This document shows, piece after piece, positions 8,088 to 16,238 of a DNA stretch of 64,000 nt (within the stretch, counting starts at the first letter, position 1; each line of letters starts with the position of its first letter). The translations under genes and the position numbers were made by a program. Below the pieces are notes generated by a model that was not told the DNA's origin, searched no databases, and saw only the letters and a list, made by a program, of their open reading frames with translations. Source of the stretch: Streptomyces sp. Tu 3180 (GTDB lineage Bacteria > Actinomycetota > Actinomycetes > Streptomycetales > Streptomycetaceae); assembly GCF_009852415.1 (NCBI RefSeq), contig NZ_WOXS01000002.1:7356001-7420000 (forward strand), read 5' to 3'.

Positions 8088-9053
8088 TCAGCGGGCCGTG
8101 CGGGGCAGGACGCGGCGGGCGTTGGCGGTGGTGAGCGCGCGCCAGCCGGGGGCGCCGTCGGGCGCCGGGGCGGCGTCCAGGCTCGCGACGTGGGCCTCCA
8201 CTCCGGCGGCGGGCGTCCAGCAGTGGTCGCTGCCGTACAGGATCCGGTCGGTGCCCACCAGGCCGAGCAGGGCCGGGAGCTGACGGGGCAGGGCGGGGCC
8301 GGCGAGGTCGTAGTAGAGGCGGCCGAGCTGCTCGACGGCGCCGGGGGCCTCGGTGCCCTCGGGCATGAACATCTTCATGAAGCCGTCGATGCGGTCGGCC
8401 AGCACCGGCAGGGCGCCGCCGCAGTGCGGCACGATCACCGTGAGGTCGCGGTGGCGTTCCAGGGTGCCGGCCAGGAGCAGGTCGGTGACGGTGCGGGCGG
8501 TGTCGAAGACGAACTCGACCATCGGCCGGGGGCGTCCGAGGGCGGAGCGCTCCCAGCACACCGGGGACGTCGGGTGGAGGAAGACGACCGCGCCGCGCCG
8601 GTCGAGCTCGGCCCAGACGGGTTCCAGGTCCGGGTTGCCGAGGTAGGTGCCGTGGGTGTTGCTCTCCAGGACCACGCCGTCGGCGTGCAGCGTGTCGTGG
8701 GCGTAGGCGATCTCCTCCAGGGCGCCGTCGACGTCGGGGAGGGGCAGCGAGGCGAACAGGCCGAAACGGCCCGGGTGTTCGCGTACGGTTTCGGCTCCGG
8801 CCTCGTTGACCTCGCGGGCCAGGCGGCGGGCGGCGGTGTCGTCGCCGAAGTGGACGCCCGGGGAGGAGATCGAGAGCATCGAGGTCTCGATGCCGCAGCG
8901 GTCCATCAGCTCCAGGTGCGCGGCCGCCGACCAGGTGGGCCAGGCGGGGACCCCGTCGGGGAGCCCGTGCCCGGCCTCGCGGGCCCGGCGGACGTAGGAG
9001 TCGGTGACGAAGTGGGCGTGGACGTCGAGGTATCCGGGGGTGTCAGGGGACAC
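8088..9053 (-). CDS. Amidohydrolase-2 family protein, decarboxylase-like (ACMSD / resorcylate decarboxylase group)
   Basis: This 321-residue TIM-barrel protein of the amidohydrolase-2 family has the metal-binding HxH (VHAHF, His12 and His14), His160 (FLHPTSP), His210 (VPHCGGALP) and Asp276 (YGSDHCWT). Many members are metal-dependent non-oxidative decarboxylases of aromatic acids, such as ACMSD and gamma-resorcylate decarboxylase. In the queD operon it could decarboxylate 2,4,6-trihydroxybenzoate to phloroglucinol; that is inference. It starts with GTG at 9053 and overlaps the upstream small membrane gene by 11 bases, with AAGGAAG as ribosome-binding site. A hydrolase role cannot be excluded. 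Confidence 0.85.
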   Translation of the reverse strand: MSPDTPGYLDVHAHFVTDSYVRRAREAGHGLPDGVPAWPTWSAAAHLELMDRCGIETSMLSISSPGVHFGDDTAARRLAREVNEAGAETVREHPGRFGLFASLPLPDVDGALEEIAYAHDTLHADGVVLESNTHGTYLGNPDLEPVWAELDRRGAVVFLHPTSPVCWERSALGRPRPMVEFVFDTARTVTDLLLAGTLERHRDLTVIVPHCGGALPVLADRIDGFMKMFMPEGTEAPGAVEQLGRLYYDLAGPALPRQLPALLGLVGTDRILYGSDHCWTPAAGVEAHVASLDAAPAPDGAPGWRALTTANARRVLPRTAR

Positions 9054-9291
9054 GGGTGCTTCCTTGTTCTGCGGTGGGCGGAGGAGGAGCGGGGCGCCGG
9101 GCCAGGCGGTCGCGGACGGCGGTGGCGGCGCGTTCGCCGAGCACGATGCCGGCCAGCCCGGTCAGCCCGATGAGCGGCGGGGCGGGCGAGGTGAGGTCCA
9201 GCGCCCAGTACAGCGCCCCCATGAGCAGTCCGGCGGCGAAGGAGAGGACGGCCCTGCGGACGGAGGAGCGGACCGGGCCGGGGGCCGTCAC
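9043..9291 (-). CDS. Small membrane protein, XapX/DUF1427 family (copy 2)
   Basis: The 82-residue protein has one or two hydrophobic segments (LSFAAGLLMGALYWALDL and PLIGLTGLAGIVLG) and the SPAPPLIGLTGLAGIVLGE signature of the XapX/DUF1427 family. The tail is proline- and arginine-rich and probably cytosolic. It starts with GTG overlapping the stop of the first XapX-like gene by four bases. The family's function is unknown. Its place inside a quercetinase operon suggests a membrane role in flavonoid handling, but nothing in the sequence shows one. Confidence 0.8.
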   Translation of the reverse strand: MTAPGPVRSSVRRAVLSFAAGLLMGALYWALDLTSPAPPLIGLTGLAGIVLGERAATAVRDRLARRPAPPPPTAEQGSTRVP

Positions 9292-9434
9292 AGGGCCTCC
9301 AGCGCCGTCCGGCCCAGCAGCATCCCCAGCAGGCCGGCCAGCGCGACCGGGGGCGGTGCGGGCGACTTCACCCGCACCAGCACGTAGGCCACGCCGACCA
9401 GCACACCGGCGAGCAGCGCCTTCAGACAGGACAT
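9288..9434 (-). CDS. Very small membrane protein, XapX/DUF1427 family (copy 1)
   Basis: A 48-residue frame, MSCLKALLAGVLVGVAYVLV continuing to a Leu terminus, fits the same family as its neighbour. It has a hydrophobic N-terminal helix, then KSPAPPPVALAGLLGMLLG, matching the SPAPP...GLxGxxLG core. It lies seven bases after the queD stop and its TGA overlaps the GTG start of the next gene (GTGA). The reading frame is easily overlooked because of its length. The pair looks like a tandem duplication that may form a hetero-oligomer. Confidence 0.8.
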   Translation of the reverse strand: MSCLKALLAGVLVGVAYVLVRVKSPAPPPVALAGLLGMLLGRTALEAL

Positions 9435-9441
9435 GGGGTGC

Positions 9442-10002
9442 TCAGCTTCCGGTGCGCCACGTGTGGTCGGGCAGGAAGTTCACGTCGTACCGCTGCGGCA
9501 CGGTGCCGAACTTGTGCGGCTCGGGGACGAACGGCTTCTTGGGCAGGCCGAGTTCGTCGGTGGGGGTGCCGAGGTTCTCGAAGAACCGCTCGAAGGTGCC
9601 GCCCGGGCCGGCGGCCACGCCGACGATCCGGCTGTGGTGGCGTTCGATGCGGTAGGCGTGCGGGCAGTTCTTGGGCACGAACCCGAAGTCGCCCGCGGTG
9701 AGCAGCTTCTCGTACTGCTCGCCCTGGAGGTCCTCGACGAACAGCCGCACCGCGCCGTCGGTGATGTAGAAGACCTCGTAGGTGTCCGGGTGGGAGTGGG
9801 CGGGGATGATGTCGCCCTTCGGACCCTCGCAGGTGAAGAAGTTGAAGGTGTTCTCGGTCTGCTCGCCGCCGGCGTAGACGGTGAACAGGTCGGTGAACAG
9901 GTGGGCGCGGTCGCCCCTGCCCTTTTCGACGAAGTACGGCTTGCCCGGCTCGGGCGGGATGGACGAGCGCTCGCGGTAACGGGTGGCGAACTCGATGGTC
10001 AT
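9442..10002 (-). CDS. queD: Quercetin 2,3-dioxygenase, monocupin
   Basis: This 186-residue single-cupin enzyme cleaves the flavonol C ring, releasing carbon monoxide and giving the depside 2-protocatechuoyl-phloroglucinol carboxylate. The metal ligands of the characterised Streptomyces monocupin quercetinase are all at the same numbers here: His69 and His71 (PAHSHPDTYE), Glu76, and His115 (PKNCPHAY). The length is also the same, and there is no second cupin domain. It is the first gene of the leftward operon, 239 bases from a divergent AraC-type regulator. The metal in the known enzyme is Ni or Co rather than Cu, which probably applies here. Confidence 0.94.
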   Translation of the reverse strand: MTIEFATRYRERSSIPPEPGKPYFVEKGRGDRAHLFTDLFTVYAGGEQTENTFNFFTCEGPKGDIIPAHSHPDTYEVFYITDGAVRLFVEDLQGEQYEKLLTAGDFGFVPKNCPHAYRIERHHSRIVGVAAGPGGTFERFFENLGTPTDELGLPKKPFVPEPHKFGTVPQRYDVNFLPDHTWRTGS

Positions 10003-10241
10003 GGGGATCCTTCCTGACGGACCTGCTGGACGTGATGGGCGTGATGGAGGGGAGGGTGCTCGGCCGGGCGGGACGGACGAGGAGGCACCCTCGGCGGGCG
10101 AGGGCCGTCCGCGGTGCCGCGCGTCCTTCGGACGGCGTGCCGGAAGCCGGCCGGGACGTTCGCGGCCCGCCGCGCGCCGGAGCTCCCTCCCTCAAGCTAG
10201 GACCGGCGGAGAGGGGCGACCGGCATACACTCGGGCACGCG
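10003..10241. promoter_or_regulatory. Divergent queD / araC-type regulatory region
   Basis: These 239 bases separate the queD operon from the AraC-type gene and must hold both promoters. A possible -10 element TACACT at 10226-10231 lies 10 bases before the AraC-type ATG, which would give a nearly leaderless transcript; no good Shine-Dalgarno sequence is spaced properly for that ATG. I saw no convincing -35 element and no strong inverted repeat. Confidence 0.4.
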
Positions 10242-11147
10242 ATGAAGGAAAACGGACAGATCCCCGCCGGCCGCGGCACGGCCGGCGTCCCGGTCGTGCC
10301 GTACCGCCCGACGCCCGGGAGGCCACCGGGTCTGGAGGTCCTCGACCTCCCCGGACTCGCCGCCCGCGCCGAGGAACGGGGGATGCCCCTCACCGCGCCC
10401 GGGCGTCCGGCCTTCCACCTGGTCATCGCGGTCCGCGGCGGGCGGCTGGAGTGCTCGGTGGACTTCACCGCGTACGGCATGGGCGCGGGCGACTGGCTGT
10501 GGGTGTGGCCCGGACAGGTGCTCCAGTTCCCCGGCGGGCACCAGGACGCCGCCGCCACCGTCCTGGTCTTCCCGACGGGCTTCCCCAGCGCCGCGACGGA
10601 CGCGCTCATCCGGGACGGCGAGCACACCCCGTACCGCCTCATCACGCCGGACGAGCCGCGTCAGAAGGCCCTGCTGCGTCTCCTGGAGGCCCTGGTCGAG
10701 GAACACGCCGCGCTGTCCGACCTGTCGCTGGAGGCGTACATCGAGACGCTGCGGAACCTGCTCTCGGTGATCCTCGTCCGGCTCGCCCACCTCACCGACC
10801 CGCGGCGGCAGACGCGCTCCGGCGGCGGTGAGCCGTTCCACCTGTTCCGCCGGGCGGTCGAGGAGGACTTCTCCCGGACCCACCGGGTCGAGGACTACGC
10901 CGCACGGCTCGGCTACAGTCCCCGCACCCTCACCCGCGCCACCCGGGCGGCCCTCGGCTGCGGCGCCAAGCGCTACATCGACGACCGGGTGCTGCTGGAG
11001 GCCAAACGCCTGCTCATCCACACCTCGCTGCCGCCCGCCGTCATCAGCGAACGCGTCGGGTTCACCTATCCGACGGTCTTCAGCGCCTTCTTCCGCCAGC
11101 GCACCGGCATGACGCCGACCGAGTTCCGGTCCGTGGCGAAGCCCTGA
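10242..11147 (+). CDS. AraC-family transcriptional regulator
   Basis: The 301-residue protein has an N-terminal cupin-like sensing region (FHLVIAVRGGRLECSVDFT, GAGDWLWVWPGQVLQF) and a C-terminal AraC DNA-binding domain with two helix-turn-helix units: VEDYAARLGYSPRTLTRATR, and the second covering AVISERVGFTYPTVFSAFFR followed by GMTPTEFR. The ATG at 10242 begins the conserved part; the frame extends upstream through the promoter region but without protein character. Being divergent from queD, it is the natural candidate activator of the quercetinase operon. The ligand is unknown; a flavonol is the obvious guess. Confidence 0.9.
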   Translation: MKENGQIPAGRGTAGVPVVPYRPTPGRPPGLEVLDLPGLAARAEERGMPLTAPGRPAFHLVIAVRGGRLECSVDFTAYGMGAGDWLWVWPGQVLQFPGGHQDAAATVLVFPTGFPSAATDALIRDGEHTPYRLITPDEPRQKALLRLLEALVEEHAALSDLSLEAYIETLRNLLSVILVRLAHLTDPRRQTRSGGGEPFHLFRRAVEEDFSRTHRVEDYAARLGYSPRTLTRATRAALGCGAKRYIDDRVLLEAKRLLIHTSLPPAVISERVGFTYPTVFSAFFRQRTGMTPTEFRSVAKP

Positions 11148-11186
11148 GGCGCACGGCGGGACACGACCGGGCCGGGGCGGGCGGCT

Positions 11187-11215
11187 GCGCGGCGGGACCC
11201 CGTTCCCCGCCGCGC
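11187..11215. terminator. Bidirectional hairpin between convergent genes
   Basis: A perfect 10-base-pair stem (GCGCGGCGGG, 11187-11196, with 11206-11215) and a nine-base loop lie between the convergent AraC-type and MFS genes, 39 and 36 bases from their stops. It probably ends both transcripts. Confidence 0.7.
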
Positions 11216-11250
11216 GCACGGGCCGCGGGCCGGTGCGGCCGGTCGCGGGG

Positions 11251-12717
11251 TCAGGCCCCGGCGGGATCCTCCTCGGGATCGCGCAGCGGCGGGAGGAACA
11301 GGGAGACCACCAGGGCCGCGAGCGTGACCAGGGCACCGAGCCAGAAGATCCAGGAGTAACCGGCGTCGAGGTAGAAGGCGGTGCCTTCGACGGTGGTGCT
11401 GTGCGCGCCGAGGACGGCGTAGGCGCCGGCGGTCAGGACGGCGCCGAACAGGCTGATGAGCATGTTGAGCATGCCGCTGCCCAGCCCCTGCTCGTCACGC
11501 GAGACCACGCCGATCACCAGCACCGGTGCCGCCGCGACGACGACGCCGGCGCCGAGGTTGGCGACGCAGGAGGTGACGATCAGTTCGAGCTCGTCGCCGT
11601 GGCGGAAACCCACGAGGGCGTAGCCGACGGCCATGACCGCCAGGCCGGCGCACCACATCCCGCGCACGTCGAAGCGGCGCAGGTACCGGCTGACCAGCAT
11701 GCCGGTGCCGAACATCACCAGGTTCCAGCTCACGCTGACGACGGCGTTGTGGTGGGCCGTCCAGCCCAGCCCGTCCGACACACCCGGGATGGCGGGGTAC
11801 AGGGCGAGCAGGATGGCGAGGCCCGGCATGGTGAAGGCGACCGTCTGGCCGAGGCCGCCGGCGGTCAGCGCCAGGGCGACCGGACGGCGGCGCAGGACCC
11901 GCAGGTCCAGGATCGGATGGGCACTGGAGCGCTCGACGAACAGGAAGGCGATCAGCGCGGCGGTCCCCGCTGCCAGCCAGCCCAGGGTCCGCACGTCCGA
12001 CCAGCCCCAGCTCTGCCCCTGGCCGACGGCGTAGACCACGGCTGTCAGACCACCGCCGAGCACCAGCCCGCCCAGCCAGTCGAAACCGGACTCGAAGGCG
12101 TGCCGCGGGGTCTCCGGAACCAGCAGCGCGATCAGCGCGAAGGCGACCGCGGTGGCGGCGGCGAGGAACCACAGGACCCCGCGGTACCCCCAGGTGTCGA
12201 TCAGCCGGCCCGCGAGGAACGGCGAGACGATGGCCACCAGGCCGACGCTGCTGCCCATGATGCCGCTCGCCTGCTTCACCAGCCGGGGCGGGAAGACGTC
12301 CCGCACGGCGGCGAACGACAGGGCGCCGAAGGGCCCGTAGCACCCGGCGATCGCCCGGCCCGCGAGCACCAGCCAGAAGCTGCCGGCCAGCGCCGCCAGC
12401 AGCTCGCCGAGGGCGCCCAGGGCCGTCATGGCGAGCATGACGCGCCGTTTGCCGTACAGGTCTCCCAGCTTGATCACGAAGGGGGTGAGCAGGGTCGACA
12501 CCAGGGTCAGGGTCAGGCCGAACCACACCACCTGGGTGGTGTGGAACGCCTGGGCGACGCCCGCCGTGGCGTTGGCCCCGAGGATGCCGCCCGCGGCCAG
12601 CAACTGGGTCGGCCACGCGAGCGCGACGAGGATCAGGACCAGGCGGGGTGTCCACCGCCCGTCCGCGCGGACGCGGGGTGCGAGGTCGACCGAGGGGCTC
12701 GATGACGGCGACGTCAT
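11251..12717 (-). CDS. MFS transporter, DHA2-like, 14 predicted membrane segments
   Basis: The 488-residue membrane protein belongs to the major facilitator superfamily. It shows the motif A region KLGDLYGKRRVMLAMTALG between helices 2 and 3 and long hydrophobic segments up to the C-terminus (LAALVVSLFLPPL). The ATG at 12717 is preceded by AAAGGAGGG. It is divergent from a TetR-type gene, and a TetR-like palindrome lies between them. A related palindrome precedes the rhamnosidase gene, so the transporter and glycosidases may be co-regulated. It could import a flavonoid glycoside or export a toxic aglycone; the family is usually an exporter, so direction is open. Confidence 0.88.
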   Translation of the reverse strand: MTSPSSSPSVDLAPRVRADGRWTPRLVLILVALAWPTQLLAAGGILGANATAGVAQAFHTTQVVWFGLTLTLVSTLLTPFVIKLGDLYGKRRVMLAMTALGALGELLAALAGSFWLVLAGRAIAGCYGPFGALSFAAVRDVFPPRLVKQASGIMGSSVGLVAIVSPFLAGRLIDTWGYRGVLWFLAAATAVAFALIALLVPETPRHAFESGFDWLGGLVLGGGLTAVVYAVGQGQSWGWSDVRTLGWLAAGTAALIAFLFVERSSAHPILDLRVLRRRPVALALTAGGLGQTVAFTMPGLAILLALYPAIPGVSDGLGWTAHHNAVVSVSWNLVMFGTGMLVSRYLRRFDVRGMWCAGLAVMAVGYALVGFRHGDELELIVTSCVANLGAGVVVAAAPVLVIGVVSRDEQGLGSGMLNMLISLFGAVLTAGAYAVLGAHSTTVEGTAFYLDAGYSWIFWLGALVTLAALVVSLFLPPLRDPEEDPAGA

Positions 12718-12859
12718 GCCAGCCCTCCTTTCACGGAGGTGCCGAGGGAAGGGGGAGCACGTGGGGGAGAGGCGGAGGACGGACTGCCGTGACGCGTCGC
12801 TCACGGGAACGTGACAGCGCGGCAACCCGTCGTCGCGTGACGTCGATGATGACCCGAAC

Positions 12860-12877
12860 ACCTAGTGGTCGCTAGGT
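12860..12877. promoter_or_regulatory. TetR-type operator candidate, box A
   Basis: The imperfect palindrome ACCTAGTGGTCGCTAGGT lies between the divergent MFS and TetR-type genes. Its outer six bases are perfectly symmetric (ACCTAG/CTAGGT). It matches box B at 13727-13744 at 14 of 18 positions, and all four differences are G-to-A changes. CTAG is rare in this DNA, which makes the pair stand out. Confidence 0.65.
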
Positions 12878-12962
12878 TTCGGAAGTGTGGCCCACCTCAC
12901 ACAGGGTTTCCTCGGGCGGCGCGGCCGGCCGTCGCCCCGTACCCCGCCGGTACTGTTCTGGC

Positions 12963-13586
12963 ATGGCGACACCCAGGGGGCCCCGCGGCCACTACACGGC
13001 GGGCCGGGCACGGCGTACGCAGATCCTGGAGGCGGCCCTGCTGCGCTTCGGCAGGGACGGCTACCGCAAGACCTCCCTCGCCCGCATCGCGCGCGACGCC
13101 GAGATCACCGACGCCGGGCTGCTGCACCACTTCCGGGACAAGCAGCAGCTGCTGCTCGCGGTCGTCGAGTACTGGCACGAACGCATGGACGTGCGGTGGG
13201 AGCGCGTCTCCGACTCGGTGCGGGACGCCTTCCGCTGCCACCTGGAGGACACGGCCGAGACGCTCGGCATGCCCGGCATGGTGGAGCTGGCGGTCGTCCT
13301 GACCGCCGAGGCCACCGCCCCCGACCACCCGGCCCACGGCCACTTCACCACGTGGCAGGAGAAGGGCGTGGCGGAACTCGCCGACCGCCTGCGGGCCGGC
13401 AGTCGCAGCGGGGAGCTGCTCCCCGGCCTGGACCACGAGGGCATCGCCCGTGAGTGCGTCGCCATGGACGCGGGGCTGCTGCAGCAGTGGCTGGCCGCGG
13501 GGCGGTCCTTCGACCTGGTCGCCGTCATGCGTGCCCACCTCGACCGCCTCGTGCGGGCCATCTCCGCGGACGGGCAGGGTCTGTAG
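12963..13586 (+). CDS. TetR-family transcriptional regulator
   Basis: The 207-residue repressor has an N-terminal TetR domain (RARRTQILEAALLRFGRDGY, then KTSLARIARDAEITDAGLLHHF with the recognition helix ending in HHFRDKQQLL) and an all-helical ligand domain. It starts at the ATG at 12963. It lies between a divergent MFS gene and the co-directional GH78 and GH1 genes, and matching palindromes precede both targets. A regulator of glycoside uptake and deglycosylation is the most economical reading; the effector is unknown. Confidence 0.9.
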   Translation: MATPRGPRGHYTAGRARRTQILEAALLRFGRDGYRKTSLARIARDAEITDAGLLHHFRDKQQLLLAVVEYWHERMDVRWERVSDSVRDAFRCHLEDTAETLGMPGMVELAVVLTAEATAPDHPAHGHFTTWQEKGVAELADRLRAGSRSGELLPGLDHEGIARECVAMDAGLLQQWLAAGRSFDLVAVMRAHLDRLVRAISADGQGL

Positions 13587-13726
13587 GGCCGCCGCGAACG
13601 GGCCGGTGGGTGCCTCCGGGGCCGTCCGGGTCCTTGATTGTCATGCTCATGATTAATTTGACGACCGTGCCCCACCCCCCGTGGTGGCGGCCCGTTCACG
13701 ACGTGTTCCACGTCACGTACGCCAAA

Positions 13727-13744
13727 ACCTAGTAATCACTAAGT
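13727..13744. promoter_or_regulatory. TetR-type operator candidate, box B
   Basis: The palindrome ACCTAGT-AATC-ACTAAGT lies 50 bases before the GH78 start and resembles box A between the MFS and TetR-type genes. With both boxes the consensus half-site is ACYTAG. The surrounding 13,630-13,750 is less GC-rich than the rest of the region, as expected for a promoter. Confidence 0.62.
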
Positions 13745-13794
13745 GTTGGCCGCATGATCGTGTCTGCTCACCTCCGGCGCTGAGAAAGGCCGCC

Positions 13795-16083
13795 ATGCGT
13801 CACCACTGGACCGCACGTGTCGTCAGTCCCCGCCTCCCCCCGCCCGCCGAGGGCGCCTGCCCGGCCGCGCTGCTGCGCGGCGAGTTCACCGCGCGGCAGG
13901 CCGTGCGGTCGGCCCGGCTCCTGGTCACCGCCCTCGGCGTCTACGAACTGGAGCTCAACGGAACCGTGGTGGGCGACCACGTCCTGGCCCCCGGCTGGAC
14001 GAGCTACCGCCACCGCCACCGCTACCAGTCCTTCGACGTCACCTCCCTGGTCCGTGAGGGCCGCAACGCCTGGGGCGCCCACCTGGCCGACGGCTGGTAC
14101 CGGGGCCTGCTCGGGTTCAACGGCGGCACCCGGTGCGTCTACGGCGAACGCACCGGGCTCCTCGCCGAACTGCACCTCGAGTACGCCGACGGCTCCACCG
14201 ACACCGTCGCCACCGGCGACGGCTGGCGCTGGAGCACCGGGCCGGTCCTCGCCGCCGGCCTGTACGAGGGCGAGGAGCACGACGCCCGCCGGGAGCGGGC
14301 GGGCTTCAGCGAAGCCGGCTTCGACGACTCGGCGTGGCAGCCGGCCGACCTCGTCGACTTCGACACCACCGTCCTCTTCCCGGCGGACAGCCCGCCGGTG
14401 CGCCGCATCGAACACCTCGCGCCCGTCGCGGTCACCACCTCGCCCACCGGGCGCACGATCCTCGACTTCGGCCAGAACCTCGTCGGACGGCTGCGCATCC
14501 GCGTCCGGGGCGAGGCCGGCCGCACGGTCACCCTCCGCCACGCGGAGGTCCTCGAGGACGGCGAACTCTGCACGCGTCCGCTGCGGCACGCCGCCGCCAC
14601 CGACCGCTACGTCCTGCGCGGCGACCCGGCGGGTGAGGAGTGGGAACCCCGCTTCACCTACCACGGCTTCCGCTACGCCGACGTCGAGGGCTGGCCCGGC
14701 GACCTCGACCCGGCCGACGTCACCGCCGTGGTCCTCCACAGCGACCTGCGCCGCACGGGCTGGTTCTCCTGTTCGGACGCCTCCCTCAACCGCCTGCACG
14801 AGAACGTGGTGTGGGGGATGCGCGGCAACTTCGTCGACGTGCCCACCGACTGCCCGCAACGCGACGAGCGCCTCGGCTGGACCGGCGACGTCCAGGTCTT
14901 CGCCCCCACCGCCGCCTTCCTCTACGACGTCCGCGACTTCCTGCGCTCCTGGCTGCGCGACCTCGCCGCCGACCAGGGCGACGACGACCGGCGCGTGCCC
15001 CCGGTGTTCAGCCCCGACATCCCGGTGATCACCCCGGTGCCCCTCCCCCCGGGCAACCCGCCCATGGCCGGCTGGTGCGACGCGGCCGTCATCGTGCCCT
15101 GGGTGCTGTACGAGCGCTACGGCGACACCGAGGTGCTGCGCGCCCAGTACCCCTCGATGCGCGCCTGGGTCGACGCCGTCGACCGCATCGCCGGGCCGGC
15201 CCGGGTCTGGGGCGAGGGGTTCCAGTTCGGTGACTGGCTGGACCCGACCGCCCCGGCGGACGACCCCGGCCGCGCGACGACGTCGTCCGCCCTGGTCGCC
15301 ACGGCCTACTTCGCGCACTCCGCGCGGCTGCTGGCCCGCACCGCCGAGGTCCTGGGCGACGCGGACGACGCCGCTCGCCACCACGCCCTGGCCGACGCGG
15401 TCCGCGACGCCTTCCTCGCCCGCTTCCACGCCGGCGGCGGGCGGCTGACGGAGGAGACCCAGACCGCCTACGCCCTCGCCCTGTGCTTCCGGTTGCTCCA
15501 GGACGACGCCGAGCGCGCCGAGGCCGGACGCCGGCTGGCGGACCTGGTGGCCGGGCGCGGCCACCGCATCGGCACCGGTTTCCTCGGCACCCCCCTGGTG
15601 TGCGACGCGCTGACCGGCACGGGACACGTGGAGACCGCCCACCGGCTGCTGGCCCAGCGGTCCTGTCCCTCGTGGCTCCACCAGGTCGACATGGGCGCCA
15701 CCACCGTGTGGGAACGCTGGGACAGCATGCTTCCCGACGGCAGCGTCAACCCCGGTGAGATGACCTCCTTCAACCACTACGCGCTCGGCGCGGTCGCCGA
15801 CTGGATGCACCGCACCGTCGCCGGTCTGGCGCCCGCCGAGCCGGGCTACCGGCGGCTGCTGATCCGCCCCCGCCCCGGGGGCGGCCTCACCTGGGCCCGG
15901 GCCGAGCACGACACGCCGTACGGCCGGGCCGGGGCCGGGTGGCGCCGTGAGGGCGGCACGCTGCACGTCGACGTCGTCGTACCCCTGCGCGTCACCGCGC
16001 TGGTCGATCTGCCGGGCGCGGAGCCCGTGGAGGTCGGCCCCGGCCGGCACACCTTCCGGACCCCGTTCCGCACGACCACGTGA
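13795..16083 (+). CDS. Alpha-L-rhamnosidase, GH78
   Basis: The 762-residue enzyme removes terminal alpha-L-rhamnose by inversion. It has the GH78 layout of N-terminal beta-sandwich domains (LVTALGVYELELNGTVVGDH; LDFGQNLVGRLRIRVRG), an (alpha/alpha)6 catalytic barrel, and a C-terminal beta domain. The acidic motif DCPQRDERLGWTGD begins near residue 352, and a second catalytic Glu is at about 640 in TTVWERWDS, both typical of the family. The ATG at 13795 follows AAAGG; the upstream in-frame extension covers the operator and is rejected. No signal peptide is seen, so it acts on imported substrate. With the following beta-glucosidase it would strip rutinosides or similar flavonoid diglycosides. 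Confidence 0.94.
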   Translation: MRHHWTARVVSPRLPPPAEGACPAALLRGEFTARQAVRSARLLVTALGVYELELNGTVVGDHVLAPGWTSYRHRHRYQSFDVTSLVREGRNAWGAHLADGWYRGLLGFNGGTRCVYGERTGLLAELHLEYADGSTDTVATGDGWRWSTGPVLAAGLYEGEEHDARRERAGFSEAGFDDSAWQPADLVDFDTTVLFPADSPPVRRIEHLAPVAVTTSPTGRTILDFGQNLVGRLRIRVRGEAGRTVTLRHAEVLEDGELCTRPLRHAAATDRYVLRGDPAGEEWEPRFTYHGFRYADVEGWPGDLDPADVTAVVLHSDLRRTGWFSCSDASLNRLHENVVWGMRGNFVDVPTDCPQRDERLGWTGDVQVFAPTAAFLYDVRDFLRSWLRDLAADQGDDDRRVPPVFSPDIPVITPVPLPPGNPPMAGWCDAAVIVPWVLYERYGDTEVLRAQYPSMRAWVDAVDRIAGPARVWGEGFQFGDWLDPTAPADDPGRATTSSALVATAYFAHSARLLARTAEVLGDADDAARHHALADAVRDAFLARFHAGGGRLTEETQTAYALALCFRLLQDDAERAEAGRRLADLVAGRGHRIGTGFLGTPLVCDALTGTGHVETAHRLLAQRSCPSWLHQVDMGATTVWERWDSMLPDGSVNPGEMTSFNHYALGAVADWMHRTVAGLAPAEPGYRRLLIRPRPGGGLTWARAEHDTPYGRAGAGWRREGGTLHVDVVVPLRVTALVDLPGAEPVEVGPGRHTFRTPFRTTT

Positions 16084-16172
16084 CGACGCGGCTTCACACG
16101 ACCACGGGGTGACCGCGTTTCACACGACCGCACCCGGACCCCGTGTCACGCGACCACGGGGCGGCCCCGACG
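16069..16172 (+). repeat. Four imperfect 26-base tandem repeats across the GH78 stop codon
   Basis: Four units begin at 16069, 16095, 16121 and 16147, exactly 26 bases apart, each opening with a version of CACACGACCACGGGG. The GH78 stop TGA lies in unit 1, and the array ends 66 bases before the GH1 start. Units 1 and 3 are the most diverged. It could be slippage debris or a spacer with an RNA-level role. Confidence 0.7.
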
Positions 16173-16238
16173 ACCGCGCGTCCGGCCCCGCCGGACGACC
16201 CGCCCACCGCTTCACCGGAACCAGTGCGAGGAGCACAC

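Noticed and set aside
16069..16172. 26-base repeats as a CRISPR array
   Set aside because: The units are contiguous without spacers and diverge along their length, so this is a simple tandem repeat.
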